Shown here: one piece after another, positions 8,736-19,000 of the stretch | How the letters are laid out: every line of letters starts with the position of its first letter | How positions within the stretch are numbered: the stretch's first letter is position 1 | NCBI RefSeq assembly: GCF_011059145.1 | Contig: NZ_JAALLT010000003.1 | Span: forward strand, 772,878 to 815,615 | Source: Halalkalibaculum roseum | GTDB taxonomy: Bacteria; Bacteroidota; Rhodothermia; Balneolales; Balneolaceae | Direction of reading: 5' to 3' | DNA length: 42,738 nt | The notes under the pieces: generated by a model | Told to the model about the DNA's origin: nothing | Seen by the model: the letters and a program-made list of their open reading frames with translations, nothing else | The model's database searches: none | Translations under genes and position numbers: made by a program

Positions 8736-8784
8736 CCAACTTCGAACTTCCAATTTCTAGCATCCAGCATCCAGCTTCTAGCTC
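8736..8784 (-). repeat. 7-nt periodic repeat tract, seven degenerate units
   Basis: Seven consecutive heptamers read on plus as CCAACTT, CGAACTT, CCAATTT, CTAGCAT, CCAGCAT, CCAGCTT, CTAGCTC. The purine-rich strand is minus, opposite to the tract at 8617-8672, with 63 bp between them. The two tracts share the period but not the unit sequence. Together they fill much of the crtI to amidase spacer. Confidence 0.8.
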
Positions 8785-8875
8785 CCAAAAATGTTAAAAC
8801 TTTAATTACGGCTGTACATATTCCTGTCCCATTGTATATTGCCTGATCATACTCTGAACCTAAATTTCCCGATTT

Positions 8876-10438
8876 ATGAAAGCCGTCAAACTTTTTCTGC
8901 TGATGCTGGTAATAGGCTTTACGGCATGCCAGCAAACTTCCAAATACAAGCAACTGGACCTTGAAGAGGTTACCATCAATGAGCTGATGGAGAATTATGA
9001 AAATGGAACATACAGCATTGCCGATGTAACGGAAGCTTATTTGCAGCGGATTGAAGAAATTGATAAAAACGGTCCTGCCTTAAATTCCATGATTTATATC
9101 AATCCCGATGCTATGGAGACGGCGCGAATGCTTGATGAGGAATTGCAGGAGGGTACCAAACGAGGACCGCTGCATGGAATTCCAATCGTGCTGAAGGATA
9201 ATATTGATACTTATGACATGCCCACTACCGCGGGTGCACGTGTACTGGAGGGTTCTATACCGCCGGATGACGCATTTATTACCAAAAAATTACGCGATGC
9301 GGGCGCAATTATACTTGGCAAGGCAAACCTGAGTGAATGGGCCAATTTTCACAGTAGTTTTTCCTCCAGCGGCTGGAGCGGCCTGGGAGGTCAAACCCAT
9401 AATCCCTACGATGTCACCCGAAATCCTTGCGGTTCCAGTTCCGGTCCGGGAGCGGCACCTTCTGCAAACCTGGCCGTATTCGGCATAGGTACTGAGACCA
9501 ACGGGTCAATCACCTGCCCTTCCTCTGCAAATGGACTGGTCGGCATTAAACCTACCGTTGGTTTACTAAGCCGCAGCGGCATCATCCCAATATCTTTTAC
9601 TCAGGATACACCCGGACCGATGGCCCGAAACGTAACCGACGCTGCCATTGCGCTGGGAACTATGGTAGGCGTGGATGAAGATGATTCCAAAACAGCAGCA
9701 AGTGAAGGTAATTACCATACCGACTATACCCAATTCTTAAATGAAGATGGGCTGGAAGGAAAACGCATTGGTTTTTGGAAGGGTCCATTGGACAATCACC
9801 ACCGGGTGGATACGCTGATGTATGAAACCGTTCGTTTACTGGAAGATCGCGGAGCGACCATTGTGGAACTTGAACAAATTTCCGAAGAAAATGTAGGCGG
9901 CGATTCTTTCCAGGTACTACTTTATGAGTTCAAGGATGGGCTTAATAACTATTTTGAATCTTTAGGTGATGATGCCCCGGTTGAAACTATGGAAGAACTG
10001 GTGAAAGTAACCCTTGCTGATTCCGTGGAGATGCGCTATTTCGACCACGATCTGCTCATAACTGCCAGTGAAAAGGGTGACCTTGAATCCGAAGAGTATA
10101 CTGAGGCACTGGAGCGTATGATGAATTACACACGCGAAGAAGGGATTGACAAAGTTATGGACGAAAATAACCTGGATGCCATTGTTAGTCCTACCGGCGG
10201 ACCCGCGTGGAAAACAGACCTTACCAATGGTGATAACTTTTCGGTATCCTCCAGCTCACCGGCAGCCCGTGCCGGATACCCGAATATTACCGTGCCCATG
10301 GGTTACATAGACGGATTACCGATAGGTGTATCATTTTTCGGAAGAGCCTGGAGCGAACCGGAACTCATAGAGATAGCCTATGCATTTGAACAGATAACCC
10401 AGGCACGCAAAGCACCCGGGTTTAAAAATGCAGAATAA
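8876..10438 (+). CDS. Secreted amidase (amidase signature family) lipoprotein
   Basis: 520-residue amidase of the GatA/peptide-amidase type with an N-terminal lipoprotein signal (FTAC, Cys18), so it is probably anchored in the periplasm or outer membrane. The Ser-cisSer-Lys machinery is visible: Lys107 in IVLKDNID, the serine cluster of NPCGSSSGPG (187-189), and the nucleophile in ETNGSITCPSS (Ser211). The end of the signature reads GLVGIKPTVGLLSRSGIIP. Family members hydrolyse carboxamides of various kinds; the secreted location argues against a role as the glutaminyl-tRNA amidotransferase subunit GatA. The upstream 258 bp carry the two periodic repeat tracts. It converges on the transaldolase gene, with 14 bp between the stops. 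Confidence 0.92.
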   Translation: MKAVKLFLLMLVIGFTACQQTSKYKQLDLEEVTINELMENYENGTYSIADVTEAYLQRIEEIDKNGPALNSMIYINPDAMETARMLDEELQEGTKRGPLHGIPIVLKDNIDTYDMPTTAGARVLEGSIPPDDAFITKKLRDAGAIILGKANLSEWANFHSSFSSSGWSGLGGQTHNPYDVTRNPCGSSSGPGAAPSANLAVFGIGTETNGSITCPSSANGLVGIKPTVGLLSRSGIIPISFTQDTPGPMARNVTDAAIALGTMVGVDEDDSKTAASEGNYHTDYTQFLNEDGLEGKRIGFWKGPLDNHHRVDTLMYETVRLLEDRGATIVELEQISEENVGGDSFQVLLYEFKDGLNNYFESLGDDAPVETMEELVKVTLADSVEMRYFDHDLLITASEKGDLESEEYTEALERMMNYTREEGIDKVMDENNLDAIVSPTGGPAWKTDLTNGDNFSVSSSSPAARAGYPNITVPMGYIDGLPIGVSFFGRAWSEPELIEIAYAFEQITQARKAPGFKNAE

Positions 10439-10452
10439 GCGGCGACTTCTGA

Positions 10453-11121
10453 CTATTCAGCCGGAGTCTTAATCTCCTCCTGTAGCTTGTCCCAGTCAGC
10501 AAGAAAACGTTCGAGTCCGCTGTCAGTAAGCGGGTGATGCAGCAGCTGGTCAATTACTTTAAGTGGCATGGTTGCTACATCGGCGCCCATGCGTGCTGAT
10601 TCAAGCACATGCATTGGATGGCGGATGCTGGCTGCCAGTACTTCGGTCTCGAATCCATAGTTATCATAGATTTGAACGACATCAGCGATCAGTTGCATAC
10701 CGTCTTCTGAAATATCGTCTAAACGACCAATAAACGGTGAGATATATGTGGCACCTGCTTTTGCCGCAATCAATGCCTGGGTCGCTGAGAAGCAGAGCGT
10801 ACAGTTGGTACGAATGCCTTCATCGGAAAGCGCCTTTATTGCTTTGATGCCATCCTTAATCAAAGGCACCTTTACAACGACATTATCGGCGATGGCAGCG
10901 AGATTGCGCGCCTCCGGCATAATATCGTCATAAACAGTCGATACCACTTCTGCAGAAACATCACCCTCAACCATATCACATATCTTGGCAATATGACCTT
11001 CAAAGTCTGCGACCCCAATTTTCGCACATAAACTGGGATTCGTTGTTACCCCGTCAAGAACCCCTAAATTGTTCGCTTCTTCAATTTCTTCAAGGTCGGC
11101 CGTGTCGATAAAAAATTTCAT
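10453..11121 (-). CDS. tal: Transaldolase, short TalC/FSA-type
   Basis: 222-residue TIM-barrel enzyme of the short transaldolase group. It begins [13 protein letters not shown], has the TTNPSL motif, the Schiff-base lysine in VVVKVPLIK (Lys84), and the [12 protein letters not shown] and [10 protein letters not shown] segments. Glu58 in SAEVVS occupies the place where fructose-6-phosphate aldolase has Gln59, which favours true transaldolase activity (sedoheptulose-7-phosphate plus glyceraldehyde-3-phosphate to erythrose-4-phosphate plus fructose-6-phosphate). That call is inference from the family. It acts in the non-oxidative pentose phosphate pathway. The gene is monocistronic and divergent from the efflux operon across 253 bp. 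Confidence 0.94.
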   Translation of the reverse strand: MKFFIDTADLEEIEEANNLGVLDGVTTNPSLCAKIGVADFEGHIAKICDMVEGDVSAEVVSTVYDDIMPEARNLAAIADNVVVKVPLIKDGIKAIKALSDEGIRTNCTLCFSATQALIAAKAGATYISPFIGRLDDISEDGMQLIADVVQIYDNYGFETEVLAASIRHPMHVLESARMGADVATMPLKVIDQLLHHPLTDSGLERFLADWDKLQEEIKTPAE

Positions 11122-11374
11122 AGTTGTGGATAGGTTATTATTTTGATTGGCTATCCGTCAAGATAAAAAAATCTCCTATTATTTTTAAGAATAACGCAAG
11201 TTTCGCTTACTTTTGACGTCTAAATTCAGTGAGTAAATTTATAAATCAGCTACCGGGTGTAAAAACTTTTTAAATCAAGCCAACGATTGATCCTTTTTTC
11301 AGGTTTACTGAATCATCGAGAAGGTATTCACGTACTATCACCCCTTTTTCATTTTCACCACTAAAATCATCATT

Positions 11375-12625
11375 GTGAAATATTTTTCAATAAGTATTCT
11401 TTTAGGGTCTTTAATCATATTGCAGGCATGCGGGGGCAATTCAGAGTCGAATCCTTTTCAAAGAGGAGGTCAAGGGCAACAGGCTACGAGTGTTGAAACC
11501 ATCACTGTTGAAAGTGCTGACATATCCCGCCAAATTCGATCTTTCGGTAACATAAAGGCGCAGGATATTGTACAAGTCACACCCCAGGTTACCAATCGAA
11601 TTACACAAATTTATGCCGATCTCGGTGATACGGTGAACCAGGGAGAACGACTGGCAAAAATTTATGACGTACCGTTCGAAGATCAGTACCAACAGGCACT
11701 GGCTACCCTGGAGCAGAGCCGGGCTTCATTTCAACGTGACAGCCTTCAGTTCGAACGTCAGAAAACACTGTATGATCGTGACCTGATCAGCTCAACTGAG
11801 TTTGACAATGCCAGGGCAACCTACCAGAATAGCAAAGCCCAGCTGCAGTCTTCGCGGGCAAATCTTACACAAAGTCGTGAGAACCTGGAGAACACTGTCA
11901 TTCGATCGCCGGTCTTTGGTGTAGTGTTGAACCGAAGTGTGGCCGAAGGTGATCTGGCTTCAACAGGACAGGTGGCCTACGAAATCGCCAACCTCACGGG
12001 TTATGAAACGAGAGTGTACCTGCCGCTGGAAGAGTGGCAAGCTGCTGATGTTGGTCAACCCGTTACCTTTCGGCTTTCCAACCAAAGAGAAAGTTCTGCC
12101 CGGGGAAGAGTCTCCAGAATAAGTCCGAGGCTAGATCCCACTACGGGATTGGGCGAGGTGGTAATCACACTCACCGAAAGAGGGAACTCCATTTTCCAGG
12201 GAGTGCTGGTAGAAGCCATTATCAATGTTGAAACCCGTGAACAGGCTGTTGTGATACCTCGCTCTGCCCTTGTTGAGAATGTTCAAACCCTCATTGAACC
12301 GGAATCGAACACCATTCAGCTGAACCGCACCTATTCCGTTTTTGTCGTTCAGGATGATTCCTTAGCCCTCAAACGTGATCTTCAGCTCGGTATTGAACAA
12401 GGAGACAGGGTTGAGGTCGCAAGCGGACTTCAGGCAGGTGACCAGATTGTAGTGACCGGTCAGAATAGTCTGGAAGACAGTTCCAAGGTGCGCATCGCAA
12501 CGGGCAGTCCGTTTCGTGAATCACCGGAGGTCCCGATTGAGAATGCCGAGAATCTCAGCAGTGAAGGGTCCGAGCAAATGCAAAACGCATCCGCCGACAC
12601 AAGCTCAACGAATACAAACGACTAG
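11375..12625 (+). CDS. RND efflux periplasmic adaptor (membrane fusion protein), lipoprotein
   Basis: 416-residue HlyD/AcrA-like adaptor. An N-terminal lipoprotein signal (LQACGG, Cys19) is followed by a beta-barrel strand, a barrel-sandwich lipoyl half (VTQIYADLGDTVNQGERLAKI-like segment near residues 74-95), a coiled-coil hairpin rich in Gln and Ser (about 100-175), the second lipoyl half (NTVIRSPVFGVVLNRSVAEGD) and C-terminal beta domains. The tail after residue about 375 is low-complexity Ser/Glu/Asn. It would link the downstream RND pumps to an outer-membrane channel, which is not encoded here. The start is GTG at 11375, giving a proper signal sequence. Its stop lies 11 bp before the first RND gene, so they are one operon. 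Confidence 0.93.
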   Translation: MKYFSISILLGSLIILQACGGNSESNPFQRGGQGQQATSVETITVESADISRQIRSFGNIKAQDIVQVTPQVTNRITQIYADLGDTVNQGERLAKIYDVPFEDQYQQALATLEQSRASFQRDSLQFERQKTLYDRDLISSTEFDNARATYQNSKAQLQSSRANLTQSRENLENTVIRSPVFGVVLNRSVAEGDLASTGQVAYEIANLTGYETRVYLPLEEWQAADVGQPVTFRLSNQRESSARGRVSRISPRLDPTTGLGEVVITLTERGNSIFQGVLVEAIINVETREQAVVIPRSALVENVQTLIEPESNTIQLNRTYSVFVVQDDSLALKRDLQLGIEQGDRVEVASGLQAGDQIVVTGQNSLEDSSKVRIATGSPFRESPEVPIENAENLSSEGSEQMQNASADTSSTNTND

Positions 12626-12636
12626 ATTTTTAGCAT

Positions 12637-15600
12637 ATGAAAGCTTTAGCAAGAAAAGCAGTTGAGCGGCCGGTAACCTTTTTGATGATCAGCCTGATTG
12701 TTATAGGCTTCGGGCTGTTCGGACTCTCAAATCTTAGGCTCAATCTCTACCCGGATGTCTCTTTTCCTACCATCACCGTGTACACCACCTATGAGGGCGT
12801 GGCACCCGAAGACATGGAAACACTCATCACCCGCCCTATTGAAGAGGCAGTAGGCAGCATTAGTGGGGTTCGCAGGGTTCGTTCCCTATCAAGCCAGGGG
12901 GCTTCTGTGGTGAAGTTGAATTTCAACTGGGGAACTGATCTGTATATTGCTGAATCGGATGTACGTAAGGAGCTCGACTTTGTGCGGCGAAGAGTACCCG
13001 ATGATGCGGAACAGCCCATTGTATTTTCCTACGATCCGAACCAGGAACCTATAGTGGTATTAACCCTGACTTCATCCATCAGAAGTCCGCGTGAGCTGCG
13101 TACCATTGCCAAACAGCAGCTGGAGCAGCGCCTTGAACGTATTCCGGGCATTGCCTCCAGTGAAACTTCGGGAGGCTATGAGCGACAGATCAATATTGAG
13201 CTGAGTAATGACCAGATAAGATCGTACGGGCTTAGTATTTCCACGGTAGCCAATAAGCTCAGAGAAGAGAATATACAGGTTCCTGCCGGTGAACTCATAG
13301 AAGGTAATACGGTCTACTCTCTACGAACCATCGGAGAGTTCAAGAATGTCGATCAGATCAGGAACACCATTATCGCTGTTCGTGATGGCCAGACGCTGTT
13401 ACTTGAGGATGTCGCAAAGGTGGAAGATGGGGTTGCCCAGCCCATCGGCAATGTACATGTGGACGGCGAGGATGGGGTTATTCTAAACATCTATCGTCAA
13501 AGCGATGCGAATGTGGTTACCGCTGCCAATGAGGTCATAGCGAACATTCAGGATCTGCAGAAAATCGTACCGCAGGATGTTCAAATTGATGTGCTGACAA
13601 ACAAGGCCAACTTTATTGAGATGTCCATCGACAACCTGCTACTGACCGGTCTGCAGGCTGTAATCCTCGTCGTGCTCATTTTGCTGGCTTTCCTTCGCAG
13701 TTCGCGTTCTGCCCTCATTATAGCCATCTCCATTCCAATTTCTATCATTGCAACCTTCAGCATCATGGATTGGGCCGAACTGAGTCTTAACATTATTTCC
13801 CTTTCCGGGCTAACGCTTGCCGTCGGACTCGTCGTGGATGATGCGGTTGTTGTGCTTGAAAATATTTTTCGATTCAAAGAAGAAGGAGAAGACGCCAAGT
13901 CATCCTCCATATTCGGTGCACAGGAGGTTGCTGTTCCGGTCGTTATATCCACCCTAACTACCCTCGTGGTGTTTATACCTATACTCTTTGTACCGGGCAT
14001 TGCCGGTTTCCTTTTCAGGGATCTGGCCCTCACCATATCCTTTGCCCTTGCGGTTTCCTCCATCGTAGCGCTATCGCTCATTCCAATGATGAGTTCACAA
14101 CTGCTGAGCAAGAAAGCCGCTGAAGAGGTGTCTAAATCGTATCTCAAACGTTTGCTGGACTGGAGCCGCGGAAATGTGTACAAACGCATACTGGCTTCCC
14201 CCTTGTTGCTGCTTGGTGCACTGGTTTTTCCCCTTGTATGGCTATTTAAATTTATCAGCAAAAAGACAGGCGGATTCTTTAAAAATACTGTAGGTCCGAT
14301 ATTCACCAATGCCCTGGATAACCTTGAGGGATGGTACCGGAAAACATTGGACCGTTTTGTCAACAGCAGCGGAACAGTTGTCATGTCAGCCTTCGTATTG
14401 TTCATAGTAACCTTACCACTTTTCTACACACTTGGGGGAGAATTCTTTCCCCGAGTCGATGAAAATGCTTTTACCCTTGACGTTCAGCGTGAGCCTGGCG
14501 TCAGCCTGTTTGAGCTCGAGCGAACCATCACTCAGGTAGAGTCTGTAATCAACGAAGAAGTACCTGAAGCGCGACTGATAGTCTCTGATTTTGGAGATAA
14601 AGAAGGAATTGAAGGGGCCGACAATCCAGGAGGATACCAAGGGACCGTTCGGGTAGAGCTTGTGCCCCAGTCGGAAAGAGCCCGTTCGCAGGCTGCCATT
14701 GTCAGCGATCTCCTGCTTGAACTTGAAAGTATTGCAGGTGCCGAGATTAAGGAAGTACGGGAAGATCCACTGAGTCCCGAAGGAGAAAACGGACTGATTG
14801 TTCAGATATACGGATTTAACCCGCAGACTAAGCAGGAAATCTCCAATGGCGTGAAGCAGCGGCTCAGGGATATAGACGGTATTGTGAATGTTTTTAGTAC
14901 TGCTGATGAAGGTCGTCCCGAGCTCAGGGTGACTATGGACCGGGAACGTATTTCACGACTCGGAATGACAACCTCGCAGGTAGCCAATGCGCTGAGCAAT
15001 GCCGTCAAAGGCAATTTGGCAACCACCTATGTAGATCAGGGTATTGAGTTCGAGGTACTGGTTCAGTTGAGGCCGGGTGATAAAGCGGAAACCACTGACC
15101 TTACGAATCTCCAGGTCGAGACACCTGATGGCGGTTTTGTACCGCTGGGTAACCTGGCACGTATCGAGCGATTCAGTGGGCCGACAAATATTCTGCGTAT
15201 CAACCAGGAACGTGTGACTGAGGTTACGGCCGACCTTTCGGATATCGACATGGGTACGGCAACTGCGAGAACACGCGCCAGCCTCGATCAAATCGAGTGG
15301 CCCGAAGGATACCGCTACGAGATCGCAGGTTCTGCCGAAGATCAGGCAGCTTCCTTCAACTACCTGATGATTGCATTCATGATCGCAGGTATCCTCACAT
15401 ATATGGTGATGGCATCACAATTCGAAAGTCTTGTCGAGCCCTTTATCATCATACTCACCATACCGCTAGCTCTGACCGGGGTTTTGGTTACGCTTTGGGC
15501 TACCGGAACCTCTATCAGTGTCACCTCCATGGTCGGGCTGATACTGCTTTCCGGTATTGTGGTCAATAACGGTATTGTGATGATTGACTATATTAAAATT

Positions 15601-15912
15601 CTGCAGGCCAGGGATTTATCGCGACATGAAGCAATTGTAACAGGTGCCACCCGAAGACTGCGACCTATACTGATGACTGCCTTCACAACCATATTATCCA
15701 TGGTACCGCTGGCTCTGGAGATAGGTTCCGGTTCGGAAACCTGGAGCCCTATGGCTCGGACCGTGATCGGCGGACTGACGATGTCTACCCTGCTGATGTT
15801 GTTTGTAGTGCCTTGCATGTACAATATCATCAACTCACTCGTTGAAAAATTGGGCTTCGATTCGGTGCATAAGATTGATCCGATCGGTAAACAAAAACTG
15901 GCCGAGGCGTAA
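12637..15912 (+). CDS. RND-family efflux pump subunit 1
   Basis: 1091-residue inner-membrane RND transporter (AcrB/HAE-like). Its first helix sits in PVTFLMISLIVIGFGLFGLSNL, followed by a large periplasmic loop, a TM2-6 block, a second loop and a TM8-12 block. The proton-relay pair of the fourth helix is intact (Asp401 and Asp402 in GLVVDDAVVVLEN). The residue equivalent to AcrB Lys940 is Asn (GIVVNNGIVMIDY), as in many non-AcrB family members. An unusually long hydrophobic cytoplasmic-side insert appears around residues 510-545 (LLLLGALVFPLVWLFKF), extending the usual domain linker. It lies 11 bp after the adaptor gene and is followed by a second pump gene after a 132-bp spacer with a structured repeat. 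Confidence 0.94.
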   Translation: MKALARKAVERPVTFLMISLIVIGFGLFGLSNLRLNLYPDVSFPTITVYTTYEGVAPEDMETLITRPIEEAVGSISGVRRVRSLSSQGASVVKLNFNWGTDLYIAESDVRKELDFVRRRVPDDAEQPIVFSYDPNQEPIVVLTLTSSIRSPRELRTIAKQQLEQRLERIPGIASSETSGGYERQINIELSNDQIRSYGLSISTVANKLREENIQVPAGELIEGNTVYSLRTIGEFKNVDQIRNTIIAVRDGQTLLLEDVAKVEDGVAQPIGNVHVDGEDGVILNIYRQSDANVVTAANEVIANIQDLQKIVPQDVQIDVLTNKANFIEMSIDNLLLTGLQAVILVVLILLAFLRSSRSALIIAISIPISIIATFSIMDWAELSLNIISLSGLTLAVGLVVDDAVVVLENIFRFKEEGEDAKSSSIFGAQEVAVPVVISTLTTLVVFIPILFVPGIAGFLFRDLALTISFALAVSSIVALSLIPMMSSQLLSKKAAEEVSKSYLKRLLDWSRGNVYKRILASPLLLLGALVFPLVWLFKFISKKTGGFFKNTVGPIFTNALDNLEGWYRKTLDRFVNSSGTVVMSAFVLFIVTLPLFYTLGGEFFPRVDENAFTLDVQREPGVSLFELERTITQVESVINEEVPEARLIVSDFGDKEGIEGADNPGGYQGTVRVELVPQSERARSQAAIVSDLLLELESIAGAEIKEVREDPLSPEGENGLIVQIYGFNPQTKQEISNGVKQRLRDIDGIVNVFSTADEGRPELRVTMDRERISRLGMTTSQVANALSNAVKGNLATTYVDQGIEFEVLVQLRPGDKAETTDLTNLQVETPDGGFVPLGNLARIERFSGPTNILRINQERVTEVTADLSDIDMGTATARTRASLDQIEWPEGYRYEIAGSAEDQAASFNYLMIAFMIAGILTYMVMASQFESLVEPFIIILTIPLALTGVLVTLWATGTSISVTSMVGLILLSGIVVNNGIVMIDYIKILQARDLSRHEAIVTGATRRLRPILMTAFTTILSMVPLALEIGSGSETWSPMARTVIGGLTMSTLLMLFVVPCMYNIINSLVEKLGFDSVHKIDPIGKQKLAEA

Positions 15913-15930
15913 TATGATCTTAGGTAATTA

Positions 15931-15990
15931 CACAGAGTTTCACAGAGAAGCACCAAGAGACACTGAGGAACTCTGTGCACCTCTGTGGAA
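15931..15990. repeat. 10-nt periodic inverted element between the two RND genes
   Basis: Six decamers run in register: CACAGAGTTT, CACAGAGAAG, CACCAAGAGA, CACTGAGGAA, CTCTGTGCAC, CTCTGTGGAA. The two CACAGAG copies (15931-15937, 15941-15947) are reverse complements of the two CTCTGTG copies (15971-15977, 15981-15987), so the transcript can fold into a double 7-bp hairpin with a 23-nt loop. It sits in the untranslated gap of the efflux operon and may tune expression of the second pump gene; that role is inference. Confidence 0.75.
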
Positions 15991-16044
15991 TAGCTCAGGG
16001 TTAATTTCCGAACCGGGCATCGTTTTTAATACAAAGCTGTTGTT

Positions 16045-19000
16045 ATGAAAAAATTTACCGTTGCAGGAAGAGTTTTACAAAGACCTATCACCGTGATCAT
16101 GATCACGCTGATCATGATCGGTTTCGGCGCTTTTTCGCTGACGAAACTGAAGGTAACGCTCTACCCTTCCTTCAACATACCTATCCTTGCTATATCCACC
16201 GGTTATGGCAATGTAGCGCCGGAAGATATTGCCCGCATTATTGTGGACCCTATTGAGGGTGCAGTATCATCCATTGAGGGAATTGACGAGCTGGAGTCGA
16301 ATATCAGCAAAGGCAGCGCCTTCATCATACTACGACTAAAAAACGGGGTTAACATCCGGAATACGGAGCTCAAGGTCAGGGAGGCTATAGGCAGGATAAG
16401 AAACGAATTACCGACCGAGGCCTCAGAGCCTGTGATATTTCAGTTCGATCCCGAAAACTTCCCCATCATGCGGCTCAGCCTTGAGGCCAGTAACCAGGGT
16501 CTTGATGATCTTCGTGAACTTGGGGTGGAGTTTATCGAACCGAGAATTGAACGCTTGCCCGGAGTAGCTTCTGCCGATACCCGCGGGGGGTTGGAGCGGA
16601 AGATCTATGTCAATGTCGACCCCATGTCGCTGGCTCAGCACAAAATGGTCCCGGCAGATATCGAAAGGGCACTGCGAAATAACAATGTAGAAGTACCGGT
16701 CGGAAGTATTATTTCCGGTACAAACAGCTATAGCGTCAGGGCGGAATCGATGTTCCAGAATGTGGAGAATATCCGCCAGACCATCATCACACGATCTGAA
16801 AACGGTATCCCGATTCGAATCAAAGATGTAGCGACGGTCGAAGACGGCTTCTCAGAAATCAATACGCTTGTCGAGATCAACGGAAAGAACAGTGTGACCC
16901 TGGAGATTCAGAAAAAGTCCGACGCCAATACGCTCGATGTAACCACTGCAGTAATTTCAGAACTCGAAAATATTAACCGGGGCTTGCCGGCAGGGGCTTC
17001 GCTGGAGGTGCTGACTAATGACGGGGAGAATATTGAAAACTCCATTTCTAACCTCACCCAGTCTGCACTTGCTGCACTCATTGTCGTTATCATTATCCTG
17101 TTTATTGTTATGGGTGGATGGCGAATTTCACTGGTGGTAGCCGCAACCATACCTGTATCGGTGACCGCAAGTTTTGCCGCAATGTATGCGGCAGGATTGA
17201 CTCTTAATATCCTGACGATTACTGCCCTGGCACTTGCCATCGGATTGTTGGTAGATAATGCCATTGTGGTATCAGAAAGTATTGCACGAAAGCTGGAGGA
17301 AGAAGTACCTAAATTCCAGGCAGCACTCGAAGGCACCAATGAGGTTATCGGTGCCCTCCTGGGAGCCACGCTGACAACCCTGGGTGTATTTACACCGATA
17401 ATCGGTATCTCCGGAATACAGGGGCAGTTTTTTGTAGAATTTGCAATTACTATCAGTATTGCAATCGCGATCTCATTCCTTGCGTCCATCATACTGGTGC
17501 CCGTACTATCACTGCTCATCTTAAATAAATCCGAATTTCAGAAAGACAATACTACCTCTCGCATCGTCAAAAGGATGGAGCGATGGTATTCCGTGAGCCT
17601 GAACTGGGTGATGTTTCATAAATGGACAGCCGCTGTATTTGTGGTAGCTATAATAGGCGGATCCTATGTGCTTTTCCAAACACTGGAGACGGACTTTTTC
17701 CCACAGGGAGACAGCGGATCGGTAAATGTCAGTGTTGAACTACCATCGGGTACCAAGCTGGTCAGGACAGCCGAAATTCTCAGAGATTTCAGTCAACAGC
17801 TTCAGGATATGCCTGAAGTTGAGACCGTCATCAACAATATCGGGCAAAGACGCTTCTCCTCCCAGACCAATATCGGTTCCATGAGTGTCAACCTGGTGCC
17901 TCAGAGCCAGCGGGATGTCAGCACCACGCAGTTTTCTGCCCGATTGCGTAGGCAACTGCAGGCCCCCGGTGTTGAAGTTAACATTCGCGGCGGCGGTGGC
18001 GGAGGCTTCGGCTCCTTCGGGCAGGGTATACGGTTAAGCCTGGTAGGTCCTGATGTGAATGTGCTCCAGGCCATATCTAACAAAATTGAAAATGTGATGA
18101 TGCAGGATCCGGATGTAATCTCTGTAGACAATGGAAGAACCTCTCCTACACCCGAACTGCAATACATTGTGGATCGTAACCGGATCAGTAAAATGGGCAG
18201 TTCTCTGAATGAGATTGCCAACTCTCTTAAGACACAAGCACAGGGAACCCGGGTAGGGTTTTTCAGGGACAAGGGACGCGAAGTGCCCATCGAGGTTAGA
18301 GTATCCAAATCAGTCATTACTAACCGCGAACAGCTATTCGATCTCGAATTGATACAGGTCAACGACCAGCGCATTCCGGTTTCTGCGCTGGGATATTTTG
18401 AAAGTGTAAAAGGACTTGAACGCATCGAACGCCGGGATAGGCAGACCGTACTTGATGTAAATATTGAAGTTGACGGAAATGCGAATGAGTATCGTGAAGA
18501 GGTCATTAATGTCATCCAGAGAGAAGTGATACTTCCCGACGGCTACCGCTATGAATTTACAGGATCGCTCAGTGACGCCGATGAAGGATCCTCAGAAGTG
18601 CTTTGGGCTCTACTTGCAGCCATTGCCTTAACCTATATGATCATGGCTTCCCTGTTCGAGAATTTCCGGGATCCTTTTGTGATTTTCTTTACCATACCTC
18701 TGGCCTTCTTCGGGGCTCTTGCCGGACTGTTTATTTTCAATACGCCGATTGGAGCTACCGCTTTTATAGGGATTTTCATGCTGGTCGGAATCATCGTGAA
18801 CAATGGTATCGTACTGGTCGATTACATGCATATTTACACAAAGAACAACCAGTTTTCCGATTCTCTATTTAATAATGTTATAGAGGCCTGCAAGAGAAGG
18901 ATGCGTCCTATCTTACTGACAGCCCTTACTACCATCTGTTCCATGATTCCATTGGCCATAGGACTTGGAACAGGTTCGGAAATATGGGCACCTCTGGCAC

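Noticed and set aside
8617-8784. CRISPR-like array
   Set aside because: The repeats are contiguous 7-mers without spacers and no cas genes are present.
8642-8953. Minus-strand open frame of 103 codons with a repetitive Arg/Trp segment
   Set aside because: It is produced by the two 7-nt periodic tracts and the amidase signal-peptide region in antisense; the period explains the peptide pattern.
13581-14405. Minus-strand open frame of 274 codons inside RND subunit 1
   Set aside because: Antisense shadow of a membrane-helix-rich gene; Ser/Thr-rich without motifs.
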